From positions 1,433,501-1,497,500 of the forward strand of contig NZ_CAADFC020000004.1 in NCBI RefSeq assembly GCF_900696085.1: a stretch of 64,000 nucleotides of DNA, written 5' to 3'. This DNA comes from Bradyrhizobium ivorense (GTDB lineage Bacteria > Pseudomonadota > Alphaproteobacteria > Rhizobiales > Xanthobacteraceae). This document shows positions 17,396 to 28,785 of this stretch, one piece after another. How positions within the stretch are numbered: position 1 is the first letter of the stretch; each line of letters opens with the position of its first letter. The translations under genes and the position numbers were made by a program. The notes beneath the pieces were generated by a model that did not search any database, was not told where the DNA came from, and was given only the letters and a program-made list of their open reading frames with translations.

Positions 17396-18660
17396 TCACC
17401 TACGCGCAGCAAAACTCCGAAGAGCAGCCGGACGTCACGCCGCCGGCGGTGGAGGATCACATTGCGCCGGCACCGCGGGTTTCGGTCCAGGCGTTCTGCG
17501 AGACCGTCGAGACCGCCGCCGCCGTGCAGTCTGCGGGCGAGGACCGCCGGCTGGCCAAGGCGCATCTCAAGATCCAGATGGGCGGCATGGCGGCCGCCAT
17601 CGAGGCCTACCGCTCGGCGCCGACGCCCAACGTCATCATCCTCGAAACCGAAGGCCGCAGCGATGTGCTGGCCGGCCTCGACCAGCTCGCCACGGTCTGC
17701 GACGCCGGCACCCGCGTGGTCGTGATCGGCCGGGTCAACGACGTCACGCTGTATCGCGAGCTGGTGCGCCGCGGCGTCAGCGACTACGTGATCGCGCCGG
17801 CGCATGCGATCGACGTGGTGCGCGCGGTCTGCAACCTGTTCTCGGCGCCGGAGGCCAAGGCGGTCGGCCGCATCGTCGCCGTCGTCGGCGCCAAGGGCGG
17901 CGTCGGCGCCTCGACCATCGCCCACAACATCGCCTGGGCGATCGCCCGCGACCTGGCGCTGGATTCGGTGGTGGCCGATCTCGACCTCGCATTCGGCACC
18001 GCCGGCCTCAACTACAACCAGGACCCGGTGCAAGGCATCGCGGACGCGGTGTTCTCGCCGGACCGCGTCGACACCGCCTTTGTCGACCGCCTGCTGTCGA
18101 AATGCACCGACCATCTGAGCCTGCTGGCGGCGCCGGCGACGCTCGACAAGGTCTATGATTTCGGCGCCGAGGCGTTCGATGCGGTGTTCGACACGCTGCG
18201 CGGCACGATGCCCTGCATCGTGCTCGACGTGCCGCACCAATGGTCGGGCTGGACCAAGCGCGCGCTGATCGCGGCCGACGACATCCTGATCGTGGCGGCG
18301 CCCGATCTCGCCAATCTGCGCAACGCCAAGAACATGTTCGATCTCCTGAAGGCATCCCGGCCCAACGACCGTGCGCCGTTGTACTGCCTGAACCAGGTCG
18401 GTGTGCCGAAGCGTCCGGAGATCGCCGCCGCCGAGTTTGCCAAGGCGATCGAAAGCCAGCCGATCGCCACCATTCCGTTCGATCCGCAGATCTTCGGCTC
18501 GGCCGCCAACAACGGGCAGATGATCGCGGAAATTGCCGCCAATCACCGCGCGGTCGAGATGTTCCTGCAGATGGCGCAGCGGCTGACAGGCCGCGGCGAA
18601 ACCAAGAAGCCGAGGGGATCGTTCCTGTCACCCCTGCTGGAAAAGCTGCGGGCGAAATAG
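17392..18660 (+). CDS. cpaE: Tad pilus localisation ATPase-like protein CpaE/TadZ
   Basis: 422 residues with an N-terminal receiver-like domain (about 60-150) and a MinD/ParA-like domain. The deviant Walker A is KGGVGAST (168-175): the second lysine of KGGxGK[ST] is replaced by Ala, as is usual for CpaE/TadZ. ATP hydrolysis may therefore be weak or absent. The protein positions the pilus machine at the pole in relatives. Its ATG overlaps the cpaD stop. Confidence 0.93.
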   Translation: MITYAQQNSEEQPDVTPPAVEDHIAPAPRVSVQAFCETVETAAAVQSAGEDRRLAKAHLKIQMGGMAAAIEAYRSAPTPNVIILETEGRSDVLAGLDQLATVCDAGTRVVVIGRVNDVTLYRELVRRGVSDYVIAPAHAIDVVRAVCNLFSAPEAKAVGRIVAVVGAKGGVGASTIAHNIAWAIARDLALDSVVADLDLAFGTAGLNYNQDPVQGIADAVFSPDRVDTAFVDRLLSKCTDHLSLLAAPATLDKVYDFGAEAFDAVFDTLRGTMPCIVLDVPHQWSGWTKRALIAADDILIVAAPDLANLRNAKNMFDLLKASRPNDRAPLYCLNQVGVPKRPEIAAAEFAKAIESQPIATIPFDPQIFGSAANNGQMIAEIAANHRAVEMFLQMAQRLTGRGETKKPRGSFLSPLLEKLRAK

Positions 18661-18681
18661 CCCGCATGGAGTGAAGACGTC

Positions 18682-20145
18682 GTGTTTGGTAAGCGTAGCG
18701 GAAACGATGTGGATGTGCGGGCACCCAAGCCCGCGTTTCAGGCGCCGGAACCTGCCGGACCGGCGGCGATGCCGCGCGAGACCGCCGCACCCGTGATGTC
18801 GTCGCCGCCGCTTGCGCCGGCGAAGCCGCCGCCCGCTCCCGTCGTCGAGACCCGCCGCTCCGACAATTACTACCAGGTCAAGGCGACCATCTTCGGCGCC
18901 CTGATCGAGGCGATCGATCTCGCCCAGCTCGCCAAGCTGGACAGCGAATCGGCGCGCGAGGAAATCCGCGACATCGTCAACGAGATCATCGCGATCAAGA
19001 ACATCGTGATGTCGATCGCCGAGCAGGAAGAGCTGCTCGACGACATCTGCAACGACGTGCTCGGCTACGGCCCGCTGGAACCGCTGCTGTCGCGCGACGA
19101 CATCGCCGACATCATGGTCAACGGCGCCGGCACGGTGTTCATCGAAGTCGCCGGCAAGATCCAGCGCACCGGCATCCGCTTCCGCGACAACCAGCAGCTG
19201 CTCAACATCTGCCAGCGCATCGTCAGCCAGGTCGGCCGGCGCGTCGACGAATCCTCGCCGATCTGCGACGCCCGCCTCGCCGACGGCTCCCGCGTCAACG
19301 CCATCGTGCCGCCGCTGGCGATCGATGGGCCCGCGCTCACCATCCGCAAATTCAAGAAGGACAAGCTGACGCTGGATCAGCTGGTTAAGTTCGGCGCGAT
19401 CACGCCGGAAGGCGCAGCGATCCTGCAGATCATCGGCCGGGTCCGCTGCAACGTCCTGATCTCCGGCGGCACCGGCTCCGGCAAGACCACGCTGCTCAAC
19501 TGCCTCACCAACTATATCGAGCACGACGAGCGCGTCATCACCTGCGAAGACGCCGCCGAACTCCAGCTGCAGCAGCCGCATGTGGTGCGGCTGGAAACCC
19601 GGCCGCCGAACATCGAAGGCGAAGGCCAGGTCACGATGCGCGAACTGGTCCGCAACTGCCTGCGTATGCGTCCCGAGCGCATCATCGTCGGCGAAGTCCG
19701 CGGACCCGAAGCGTTCGACCTGTTGCAGGCGATGAACACCGGCCACGACGGCTCGATGGGCACCCTGCACGCCAACAACCCGCGCGAAGCCCTGTCGCGC
19801 TGCGAATCCATGATCACGATGGGCGGCTTCGCGCTGCCGTCGCGCACCATTCGCGAGATGATGTGCGCCTCGATCGACGTCATCATCCAGGCCGCGCGCC
19901 TGCGCGACGGCTCGCGCCGCATCACGCACATCACCGAGGTGATGGGCATGGAAGGCGACACCATCATCACCCAGGACATCTTCGTCTATGACGTCGTCGG
20001 CGAAGACGCCAACGGCAAGATCATCGGCAAGCACCGCTCGACCGGGATCGGCCGGCCGAAATTCTGGGAACGCGCCCGCTACTACAACGAAGAGAAGCGG
20101 CTTGCGGCGGCGCTCGACGCCTCCGAAGCCCCGCCGCCGGCCTAA
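18682..20145 (+). CDS. cpaF: Tad pilus assembly ATPase CpaF/TadA
   Basis: Secretion-type hexameric ATPase that powers pilus polymerisation, 487 residues. Walker A is GGTGSGKTT (262-270). The Asp-box/Walker B region follows ([21 protein letters not shown]) along with the His-box [18 protein letters not shown]. The first 55 residues are Pro/Ala-rich. The start codon is GTG at 18682 with GGAG upstream; the gap after cpaE is 21 bases. Confidence 0.95.
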   Translation: MFGKRSGNDVDVRAPKPAFQAPEPAGPAAMPRETAAPVMSSPPLAPAKPPPAPVVETRRSDNYYQVKATIFGALIEAIDLAQLAKLDSESAREEIRDIVNEIIAIKNIVMSIAEQEELLDDICNDVLGYGPLEPLLSRDDIADIMVNGAGTVFIEVAGKIQRTGIRFRDNQQLLNICQRIVSQVGRRVDESSPICDARLADGSRVNAIVPPLAIDGPALTIRKFKKDKLTLDQLVKFGAITPEGAAILQIIGRVRCNVLISGGTGSGKTTLLNCLTNYIEHDERVITCEDAAELQLQQPHVVRLETRPPNIEGEGQVTMRELVRNCLRMRPERIIVGEVRGPEAFDLLQAMNTGHDGSMGTLHANNPREALSRCESMITMGGFALPSRTIREMMCASIDVIIQAARLRDGSRRITHITEVMGMEGDTIITQDIFVYDVVGEDANGKIIGKHRSTGIGRPKFWERARYYNEEKRLAAALDASEAPPPA

Positions 20146-20156
20146 GGGGACGCACC

Positions 20157-21134
20157 ATGCAAATGCAAACCCTAGCCCTCGCTTTCCTCGCCGCCGCCTT
20201 CGTGGGCGGTCTCGCCTGGGTCTTCCTGTATCCCTACCTCTCCGGCGAGAAGAAGGCCGAGGCCCGCCGTGCGTCGGTGGCGCGCAGCGAGCCCGCCGCC
20301 ACCCGACAGGCCGACCGCGCGCAGCGTTCGCGCCGCGAGCAGGTCGAGGGCTCCTTGAAGGAGCTCGAGGCGCGCGCCCAAAAGGACAAGAAGGTCCCGC
20401 TCGCCATGCGGATCTCGCAGGCCGGACTGGAATGGTCGGAGCAGAAGTTCTGGATGATTTCCGGCGTGCTCGGCCTGTTCGGGTTCGGCGCCGCATTCCT
20501 GGCCGGCGGCGGCATGCTCGGCGCGGCCGGCATCGGGTTCGCCATGGCCCTCGGCATGCCGCGCTGGCTGCTCGGCTTCCTGAAGAAGCGGCGGGAAAAG
20601 GCTTTCCTGAAGGCGCTGCCCGACGCCGTCGACGTCATCGTGCGCGGCATCAAGGCCGGCCTGCCGCTGTTCGAATCGATCAAGGTGGTGGTCAACGATT
20701 CGCCGGAGCCGCTGCGCAGCGAGTTCCGCGCCATCATCGAGACCCAGGCAGTCGGCATGCCGCTCGGCGAGGCCTGCGCGCGGCTCTACGAGCGCATGCC
20801 GCTCCCGGAAGCCAACTTCTTCGGCATCGTGATCGCGATCCAGCAGAAATCCGGCGGCAATCTGTCGGAAGCGCTCGGCAACCTGTCCAAGGTGCTGCGC
20901 GACCGCAAGAAGATGGCCGACAAGATCCAGGCGATGTCGATGGAGGCGAAGGCCTCCGCCGGCATCATCGGCTCACTGCCGCCGATCGTGATGATCCTGG
21001 TGTTCATCACCACGCCCGACTACATCGCGCTGCTGTGGACCAACTCGATGGGACAGCTGATGCTGGTCGCCTGCGTGGTCTGGATGTCGATCGGCATCAT
21101 GGTGATGAAGAAGATGATCAACTTCGATTTCTGA
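20157..21134 (+). CDS. tadB: Tad pilus inner-membrane platform protein TadB
   Basis: 325-residue GspF/TadB-type membrane protein. It has an N-terminal helix (1-22), a highly charged cytoplasmic region (30-90), two central helices, the T2SSF domain (LPDAVDVIVRGIKAGLPLFESI, about 160-280) and two C-terminal helices. It forms the platform with TadC on which CpaF acts. AAGGGGA lies before ATG 20157; it starts 11 bases after cpaF. Confidence 0.93.
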   Translation: MQMQTLALAFLAAAFVGGLAWVFLYPYLSGEKKAEARRASVARSEPAATRQADRAQRSRREQVEGSLKELEARAQKDKKVPLAMRISQAGLEWSEQKFWMISGVLGLFGFGAAFLAGGGMLGAAGIGFAMALGMPRWLLGFLKKRREKAFLKALPDAVDVIVRGIKAGLPLFESIKVVVNDSPEPLRSEFRAIIETQAVGMPLGEACARLYERMPLPEANFFGIVIAIQQKSGGNLSEALGNLSKVLRDRKKMADKIQAMSMEAKASAGIIGSLPPIVMILVFITTPDYIALLWTNSMGQLMLVACVVWMSIGIMVMKKMINFDF

Positions 21135-21143
21135 CGGTGCAGC

Positions 21144-22118
21144 ATGATTGATTTCCTCATCGGCAAGCTCCACGACGTCAGGTTCATGACCATGATGCTT
21201 GCCTTCTTCGCGGCGAGCGCGACGGTCTATACGCTGGTGATGCCGCTGCTGGCCGGCGGCGATCTCAACAAGCGCATGAAGGCCGTCGCCAGCGAGCGCG
21301 AGCGGATCCGGCAGCGCGAGCGCGAGCGCCTCGCCAAGTCGGAGAAGGTCTCGCTGCGCCAGACGCCCAAGCAGGCCGTCTCCAGCATGGTGGACAACCT
21401 GAACCTCACCAAATGGGTCGCCCAGGAGTCCGCGCTCGAGAAGCTGGTGATGGCCGGTTACCGCGGCCACGCCCCGTACGTCTACTTCCTGGCGGCGCGC
21501 GCGGTGTCGCCGGTCGTGATGCTGGTCGCCGCGATCATCTATACGTTCTTCATCGCCGGCGCGGGCTGGTCGCTCACGGTCAAGATCGGCATCTGCGTCG
21601 CGGCGATGTATGCCGGCCTCCAGGCGCCGATGCTGTTCCTGAACAACGCGATCACCAAGCGTCAGCTCTCGATCAAGCGCGCCTTTCCGGATTCGCTCGA
21701 CCTGCTGCTGATCTGCATCGAGTCCGGCATGTCGGTCGAGGTCGCGTTCCGCAAGGTGGCCAGCGAGATCGTCGGCCAGTCGGTGGCGCTGTCGGAGGAG
21801 TTCGCGCTGACCACGGCGGAGCTGTCCTACCTGCAGGATCGCAAGGCCGCCTACGAGAACCTGGCCCGCCGCACCGGCCTCGAAGGCGTGAAGTCGGTCT
21901 GCATGGCCTTGCAGCAGTCCGAGCGCTACGGCACCCCGCTCGGCCAGAGCCTGCGGGTGATGGCGCAGGAAAACCGCGACATGCGGATGAACGAGGCCGA
22001 GAAGAAGGCGGCAGCGCTGCCGCCCAAGCTGACCGTGCCGATGATCCTGTTCTTCCTGCCCTGCCTGTTCATCGTGATTCTCGGACCGTCCTACATCAAG
22101 ATCGCGACGATGCATTGA
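21144..22118 (+). CDS. tadC: Tad pilus inner-membrane platform protein TadC
   Basis: 324-residue paralogue of TadB with the same architecture: N-terminal helix, charged loop (SERERIRQRERERLAKSEK), helices near 130-175, T2SSF domain (RAFPDSLDLLLICIESGMSVEVAF) and a C-terminal helix. It begins 9 bases after tadB and is the last gene of the plus-strand run. Downstream comes 230 bases of non-coding DNA, then a palindromic repeat. Confidence 0.93.
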   Translation: MIDFLIGKLHDVRFMTMMLAFFAASATVYTLVMPLLAGGDLNKRMKAVASERERIRQRERERLAKSEKVSLRQTPKQAVSSMVDNLNLTKWVAQESALEKLVMAGYRGHAPYVYFLAARAVSPVVMLVAAIIYTFFIAGAGWSLTVKIGICVAAMYAGLQAPMLFLNNAITKRQLSIKRAFPDSLDLLLICIESGMSVEVAFRKVASEIVGQSVALSEEFALTTAELSYLQDRKAAYENLARRTGLEGVKSVCMALQQSERYGTPLGQSLRVMAQENRDMRMNEAEKKAAALPPKLTVPMILFFLPCLFIVILGPSYIKIATMH

Positions 22119-22219
22119 GCCCGCGGCGGCGGCCTTATCCCCCCTTGAAGGGCCGTCGCAGGGGCGATGCTGCCAATATGTGAAAAACAACCCCATGCAA
22201 AGTAGCCGGTGGCCGCCGG

Positions 22220-22247
22220 CGCTCGACCAGGCACGCTCGACCAGGCA
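22220..22247. repeat. 14-base tandem duplication downstream of tadC
   Basis: CGCTCGACCAGGCA occurs twice head-to-tail (22220-22233 and 22234-22247) in the 336-base gap between tadC and the convergent tadD-like gene. It looks like a slippage or short tandem duplication. Except for this and the repeat at 22349-22438, I see nothing gene-like in the gap. Confidence 0.8.
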
Positions 22248-22348
22248 GCTTGACACGTCGGGCAACTCAGCGGTATTCTTCCAATATTCCGAAATCGCGC
22301 AATCGCACCCTCACCCTTTTCAAGCGGAGGCGGGAAACTGCGACATCG

Positions 22349-22438
22349 CGTAGCCCGGATGCAGCGAAGCGAAATCCGGGGAAAGTCGGTCAGCGGAAAT
22401 GCCGGTCCCGGATTGCGCTGCGCTTCATCCGGGCTACG
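22349..22438. repeat. palindromic intergenic repeat, family A copy 1
   Basis: Terminal arms CGTAGCCCGGATG (22349-22361) and CATCCGGGCTACG (22426-22438) enclose a second imperfect pair (GCGAAATCCGGG and CCCGGATTGCGC). Close copies occur at 42712-42803 and 52215-52303. The copy lies between the convergent tadC and tadD-like genes and could fold into a long hairpin that ends both transcripts. Confidence 0.85.
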
Positions 22439-22454
22439 ATCTGAGCCGAGCGGC

Positions 22455-23276
22455 CTAATCGTCCTTGGCGAGCACCGGCGCGGCGCGCGAGGCCGTCTTC
22501 GGGCCAGCCCTGCGGTTCAGCATGTCGCGCAGATAGCCGACATTGGCCGCGGCCTCTTCGGCCGGCAGATCGGCCTTGACGATGGTCTCGGCCTCCGCGA
22601 AGCGGCCCTGCAGGCCGACGACCAGCGCGAGGTTCTGCCGGATCCGCGTGTCGGCGCGGGCGCTGGCATAGGCGCGGCGCAGCGTCTCCTCGGCCTTCGG
22701 CAGTTCCTTGGTCAGCATGTAGGAGAGACCGAGATTCGACAGGATCGACGGCTCTTCGGGAGCCATCCGCAGGGCGCTGTCATAATAGCGCCGCGCCTCG
22801 TCGTGACGGCCCATCTTGTCGAGCGTGGTTCCCTGCACCGACAGGATGCGCCAGTCCGGATTGTCGGGGCTGTGGGCGCGGCTGAGCACGTCGAACGCGG
22901 CCTGCGAATTGCCGTTGTCGGCAAGCGCGCGGCCATAGGCGGCCAGCAGCGGCTTGTTGCCGGGATTGGCGATCGTCGCCTGTTCGAGCACGGCGCAGGC
23001 CTGCGACCGCTGGCCGGTCTTGCGCAGGCCCTCGCCATAGGCGATCGCGGCGTCGACATCCTTGGGATTCTTGCGATAGCGCTCGCCATAGACTTCGACG
23101 GCGCTGCGCGGGTCGTCCGGCACCGGGTCCGACCGCGAAGCGGAGGAGGACGCCAGCGCCCCCTTCACATCAGACATGGTCTGGCACCCGCCGAGGCCCG
23201 CCGCCACGGCCGCCACCAGGGCGGCAGAGGCAAGATGCCGGGCAACATGCCGGGTCAGGCTGGATTGTCGACGCAT
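22455..23276 (-). CDS. tadD: TadD-like TPR lipoprotein
   Basis: 273 residues. The N-terminal signal ends in the lipobox GLGGC (Cys31). Tetratricopeptide repeats follow from about residue 60 to 230 (for example DDARRYYDSALRMAPEEPSILSNLGLSYM-type units). TadD lipoproteins are thought to act in secretin assembly or localisation, like PilF/PilW. It is on the opposite strand to the cpa/tad genes and convergent with tadC, so it is separately transcribed. The symbol rests on context as well as architecture. Confidence 0.8.
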   Translation of the reverse strand: MRRQSSLTRHVARHLASAALVAAVAAGLGGCQTMSDVKGALASSSASRSDPVPDDPRSAVEVYGERYRKNPKDVDAAIAYGEGLRKTGQRSQACAVLEQATIANPGNKPLLAAYGRALADNGNSQAAFDVLSRAHSPDNPDWRILSVQGTTLDKMGRHDEARRYYDSALRMAPEEPSILSNLGLSYMLTKELPKAEETLRRAYASARADTRIRQNLALVVGLQGRFAEAETIVKADLPAEEAAANVGYLRDMLNRRAGPKTASRAAPVLAKDD

Positions 23277-23336
23277 GGCACTTTTGACTCACAAATCGGG
23301 CAAATGGATCGAGCCGAGCGTGCCAGCAATAGACTG

Positions 23337-23357
23337 TTAACCCTAACGTCTGGTTAA
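23337..23357. promoter_or_regulatory. TTAACC-N9-GGTTAA palindrome in the tadD/pepA divergent promoter gap
   Basis: TTAACC (23337-23342) and GGTTAA (23352-23357) form a perfect inverted repeat 61 bases before the tadD-like gene and 122 before the aminopeptidase gene. The half-sites resemble TTAA half-sites of CtrA, the alphaproteobacterial cell-cycle regulator, but orientation and spacing (canonical TTAA-N7-TTAA) do not fit exactly. A regulator site is plausible; its identity is unproven. Confidence 0.35.
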
Positions 23358-23478
23358 TTGGCTGATCGCGCCACCGCCGGATGCCGCAGGTTCCGGTCAC
23401 CGCCGCGCAACGCCGGCGCGCTACCATCGCCCGCGAAAGGCGTGTACGACCGACGACGCCTGAACAGCCGAGAGCCGC

Positions 23479-24858
23479 ATGTCATCCGTGTTCGAGACCG
23501 CAACCACCCCCGCCGCCATCCCGATCACCTTCGTCACCAAATCGACCTGGGACGCGATCCGGAACGAGCTGCCGGCGCCGGCGCGGCAGTTTGCCGAAGC
23601 CAACGGCTTTGCCGCCAAGCCCGGCAAGTGCCTGACCTTGCCGGCCGCCGACGGCAGCATCGCGCAGGTGCTGTTCGGTCTCGAGGACGAGACCCACAAG
23701 GCGCGCGATCCGTTCCGGCCGGGCGCGCTGCCCGGCCTGCTGCCGCCGGGCGTCTACCGTTTTGCCAACGCGCCGCATGACACGAGGCTCGCCGCGCTGG
23801 CGTTCGCGCTCGGCGCATACCGCTTCGGCCGCTATCGCAAAAATGAAGTGCCCGAGGTGCGACTGGTGCCATCAGACGGCATCGATGCCGCAGAGATCGC
23901 GCGGATGGCGGATGCGGCGGCGCTGGCGCGCGACCTCATCAACACGCCGTCCAACGACATGGGTCCCGCCGAGCTCGCCGACGCCGCGCGCGAGCTGGCG
24001 GCGCGGTTCGGCGCCGGCTTCGACTGCATCACCGGCGAGGCGCTCGAACAGGGCTTTCCGCTGATCCACGCCGTCGGCATGGCCTCGACGCGGGCACCGC
24101 GGCTGATCGATCTGAGCTGGGGCGACCCGGCCCACCCGAAGGTGACGCTGGTCGGCAAGGGCGTCTGCTTCGATGCCGGCGGCCTCGACATCAAGCCGTC
24201 GAGCGGCATGCTGCTCATGAAGAAGGACATGGGCGGCGCCGCCAACGTGCTGGCGCTGGCGCAGATGGTGATGGACGCCAAGCTGAAGCTGCGGCTGCGC
24301 GTGCTGATTCCGGCGGTCGAGAATGCGGTGGCCGGCAATGCGTTCCGTCCGCTCGACATCTTCCGCTCGCGCAAGGGCGTCACCGTCGAGATCGGCAACA
24401 CCGACGCCGAGGGACGGCTGGTGCTCGCCGACGCGCTGGCGCTGGCCGATGAGGAGAGGCCCGACCTGCTGGTCGATCTCGGCACGCTGACCGGCGCGGC
24501 GCGTGTCGCGCTGGGGCCGGATTTACCGCCCTTTTACACCAATGATGAGACGCTCGCCGCCGACGTCGCCGCGCACGCCAGGGGGGAGAACGATCCGTTG
24601 TGGCGGATGCCGCTGTGGCCGGCCTACGATGCCTGGCTCGACTCCAAGACCGCCGACATCAACAACGCGCCGTCGGGAGGCTTTGCCGGCTCGATCACCT
24701 GCGCCCTGTTCCTGCAGCGCTTTGTCGAGCATGCGGCGAGCTGGCTGCATGTCGACATCTATGGCTGGACGCCGTCGGCCAAGCCCGGCCGCCCCGAGGG
24801 CGGCGAGTGCCAGGCCGCGCGCGCGATCTACAAACTCTTGAGCCAGCGCTATGCATGA
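23479..24858 (+). CDS. M17 leucyl aminopeptidase family protein
   Basis: Cytoplasmic di-metal aminopeptidase of 459 residues that releases N-terminal residues from peptides. The family signatures are intact: GKGVCFDAGGLDIKPSSGM and MKKDMGGAA with the metal/active-site Lys and Asp, and NTDAEGRLVLADA with the metal ligands and catalytic Arg. The N-terminal domain is short and divergent, as in the PepB-like alphaproteobacterial branch. Its last 8 bases overlap the NlpC/P60 gene, so the two are co-translated. Confidence 0.9.
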   Translation: MSSVFETATTPAAIPITFVTKSTWDAIRNELPAPARQFAEANGFAAKPGKCLTLPAADGSIAQVLFGLEDETHKARDPFRPGALPGLLPPGVYRFANAPHDTRLAALAFALGAYRFGRYRKNEVPEVRLVPSDGIDAAEIARMADAAALARDLINTPSNDMGPAELADAARELAARFGAGFDCITGEALEQGFPLIHAVGMASTRAPRLIDLSWGDPAHPKVTLVGKGVCFDAGGLDIKPSSGMLLMKKDMGGAANVLALAQMVMDAKLKLRLRVLIPAVENAVAGNAFRPLDIFRSRKGVTVEIGNTDAEGRLVLADALALADEERPDLLVDLGTLTGAARVALGPDLPPFYTNDETLAADVAAHARGENDPLWRMPLWPAYDAWLDSKTADINNAPSGGFAGSITCALFLQRFVEHAASWLHVDIYGWTPSAKPGRPEGGECQAARAIYKLLSQRYA

Positions 24859-25693
24859 CCCCCGCCTGACCCCGGCCCGCGACGACCTCGCCGCAAAGTA
24901 TCTCGAAGGCAAGGTCCGGGCGGCGCGCTTCGTCGAGGGCCAGGATTACGAGGTCGGCGAGGCGATCGCGCCGCTGCGCCGCGCCCCGGCGTCCGACGCC
25001 GAGCAGATGACGCAGGCGCTGAAGGGCGAGCGGGTCACGATCTACGACCGCAACGGCGAAGGCTGGGCGTGGGGCCAGCTCGGCGATGACGGCTATGTCG
25101 GCTGGATTCCCGATGCGGCATTGACCAGGCCGGGTGCAGCGCCGACGCACAAGGTGACGACGCTGCGCACGCTCGCCTTCCCGGGGCCGTCGATCAAGCT
25201 GCCGCCGGTCGAGGCGCTGGCGCTGGGCACCAAGCTGACGGTCATCCGCGAGGAGGGCCCGTTTGCCGTGACTCGCGAAGGCTGGCACCTGCCGCGTCAG
25301 CACGTCGCTCCGCTCGAGGTGATGGCAAAGGATTTCGTCGCGGTCGCCGAGCAGTTCGTCGGCACGCCCTATCTCTGGGGCGGCAAATCCAGCCTCGGTA
25401 TCGACTGCTCCGGCCTGGTGCAGGTCGCGCTGACGGCAGCCGGCACCGGCTGCCCGCGCGACAGTGACATGCAGCAGGACGGCCTCGGCCGCTCGCTGAC
25501 AGCCGCGGAGGCGAAGCATCCGCAGCGCGGCGACCTGATCTTCTGGAAGGGCCATGTCGCCATCGTCCGCGCTGCCACCACCATCGTGCACGCCAACGCG
25601 CATCACATGGCAACCGTGGTGGAGAACACCCAGGCCGCGATCGCGCGGATCAAGGCCGCCGGCAGCGAGGTTGCTGCGATCAAGCGGCTGTAG
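24851..25693 (+). CDS. SH3b-NlpC/P60 cysteine peptidase
   Basis: 280 residues with two SH3-like segments (about 55-92 and 100-155) and a C-terminal NlpC/P60 domain. The triad is visible: Cys186 in GIDCSGLVQVAL, His235 in FWKGHVAIV and His247. This family cleaves D-gamma-glutamyl-diaminopimelate bonds in cell-wall peptides. No signal peptide is evident, which fits a cytoplasmic recycling enzyme such as YkfC-type dipeptidyl peptidases. Coupling to an aminopeptidase gene and convergence with a yej transporter support a role in salvaging peptides. Confidence 0.85.
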   Translation: MHDPRLTPARDDLAAKYLEGKVRAARFVEGQDYEVGEAIAPLRRAPASDAEQMTQALKGERVTIYDRNGEGWAWGQLGDDGYVGWIPDAALTRPGAAPTHKVTTLRTLAFPGPSIKLPPVEALALGTKLTVIREEGPFAVTREGWHLPRQHVAPLEVMAKDFVAVAEQFVGTPYLWGGKSSLGIDCSGLVQVALTAAGTGCPRDSDMQQDGLGRSLTAAEAKHPQRGDLIFWKGHVAIVRAATTIVHANAHHMATVVENTQAAIARIKAAGSEVAAIKRL

Positions 25694-25709
25694 TCGGATC
25701 GCGTGAGGT

Positions 25710-25914
25710 GAGCACCGGCGGCCGGGTTCCCTCCCCCCTTGCGGGGGAGGGTTAGGGAGAGGGGTGCCACGCGGCGAACTCTCTCCGCCCTATTCGTTGA
25801 ACGACGCATGGCCAGAATTGGGAAAGCGAAATCCAGGTCGATCATCTCGCTTGGGGCTTACCCCTCTCCCCACCCTCCCCCGCAAGGGGGGAGGGAGCCT
25901 GACCGGCGTGCTCT
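25710..25914. repeat. inverted-repeat-bounded intergenic element, family C copy 1 (MITE-like)
   Basis: The ends, from GAGCACCGG (about 25710) through CCCTCCCCCCTTGCGGGGGAGGG on the left and the matching complement to about 25914 on the right, form long imperfect inverted repeats. They flank about 90 bases of unrelated sequence. No coding capacity is evident. It occupies the gap between the convergent NlpC/P60 and yejF genes and may work as a bidirectional transcript end. A related element lies at 46439-46567. Confidence 0.7.
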
Positions 25915-25971
25915 CCTTACGACGCCCCTTTGAGACTTCACTATCCTAGACAGAACGAAGCGACAGCATCG

Positions 25972-27597
<1,626 letters not shown>

Positions 27598-27600
27598 GCG

Positions 27601-28785
27601 TTAGCCCTTCGAGAACGTCTTGCGCGGATCGAAGGCGTCGCGCGCGGCTTCGCCGATGAAAATCAGGAGCGACAACATGATCGCGACCGAGAAGAAGCCG
27701 GTGAGGCCGAGCCACGGCGCCTGCACATTGGCCTTGCCCTGCGACAGCAATTCGCCAAGCGACGGCGAGCCGGGCGGCAGGCCGAAGCCGAGGAAATCCA
27801 GCGCCGTCAGCGTCATCACCGAGGACGACACGATGAAGGGCAGGAACGTCATGGTCGCGACCATCGCATTCGGCAGCAGATGGCGGACCATGATCACGGC
27901 GTTGGAGACGCCGAGCGCGCGCGCCGCCTGGATGTATTCGAAATTGCGGCCGCGCAGGAACTCGGCGCGCACCAGGCCGACCAGCGAGACCCAGGAGAAC
28001 AGCAGGAGAATGCCGAGCAGGATGAAGAAGCCGGGCGGCAGCACCGCCGAGATGATCAGCAGCAGGTACAGCGAGGGGATCGCGGTCCAGATCTCGATCA
28101 GGCGCTGGAAGATCAGATCGGTCCAGCCGCCGAAATAGCCCTGCACGCCGCCGGCAGCAACACCGATGATCGAGGACAGGATGGTGAGCGTCAGGCCGAA
28201 CAGCACCGAGATGCGGAAGCCGTAGATCAGCCGCGCGACCACGTCACGGCCCTGATCGTCGGTGCCGAGCCAGTTGTATTCGAGGTCGCGGCAGCCGGTC
28301 AGCCCTTTCCGTTGCACCACGTCCTTGCACTGCGCTTCGGTCAGCAGCCAGGTCGGCTTCGACGGTACGGGGGTCGGCGGATCCAGATTGCGGCTGTCAT
28401 AGGAGTAGCGGATCGGCGGCCAGATCATGGTGCCGCCCTTGGCCGCGATCTGCTTCTGCAAATAGGGATCGCGATAGTCGGCCTCGGTCTCGAAGTCGCC
28501 GCCGAACGTGGTCTCGGCGTAGTTGGCCACCACCGGCCAATACAAATGGCCGTCATATTTGACGAGCAGCGGCTTGTCGTTGGCGATGAAGTTGGCGAAC
28601 AGCGACACCACGAACAGGGTCAGGAAGATCCAGAACGACCAGTAGCCGCGGCGGTTGGCCTTGAAATTCTGCCAGCGCCGCCTGTTGAGCGGCGACGGTG
28701 CAAAGCCGTGGTGCGTGGCGGGCACGGCTTCGCCGAGCGGCGATTGCGTCGTGGTTTCGACCGGCTGGGGCGCGAGCATCGTCAT
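27601..28785 (-). CDS. yejE: peptide ABC transporter permease YejE
   Basis: 394-residue inner-membrane permease of the OppC/DppC type. It has a cytoplasmic N-terminus with FKANRRGYWSFWIF, a first helix, a long periplasmic insert (about 70-170) typical of YejE, then the permease domain with the EAA-type loop (AARALGVSNAVIMVRHLLPN). ATG 28785 is used: it shares a base with the yejB stop (TGATG) and has GGGAGG just upstream. A GTG one codon earlier is less likely. Confidence 0.92.
   Translation of the reverse strand: MTMLAPQPVETTTQSPLGEAVPATHHGFAPSPLNRRRWQNFKANRRGYWSFWIFLTLFVVSLFANFIANDKPLLVKYDGHLYWPVVANYAETTFGGDFETEADYRDPYLQKQIAAKGGTMIWPPIRYSYDSRNLDPPTPVPSKPTWLLTEAQCKDVVQRKGLTGCRDLEYNWLGTDDQGRDVVARLIYGFRISVLFGLTLTILSSIIGVAAGGVQGYFGGWTDLIFQRLIEIWTAIPSLYLLLIISAVLPPGFFILLGILLLFSWVSLVGLVRAEFLRGRNFEYIQAARALGVSNAVIMVRHLLPNAMVATMTFLPFIVSSSVMTLTALDFLGFGLPPGSPSLGELLSQGKANVQAPWLGLTGFFSVAIMLSLLIFIGEAARDAFDPRKTFSKG

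Noticed and set aside
17392..18660. Loss of the P-loop lysine in CpaE as a novelty
   Set aside because: An atypical Walker A without that lysine is a known trait of the CpaE/TadZ family.
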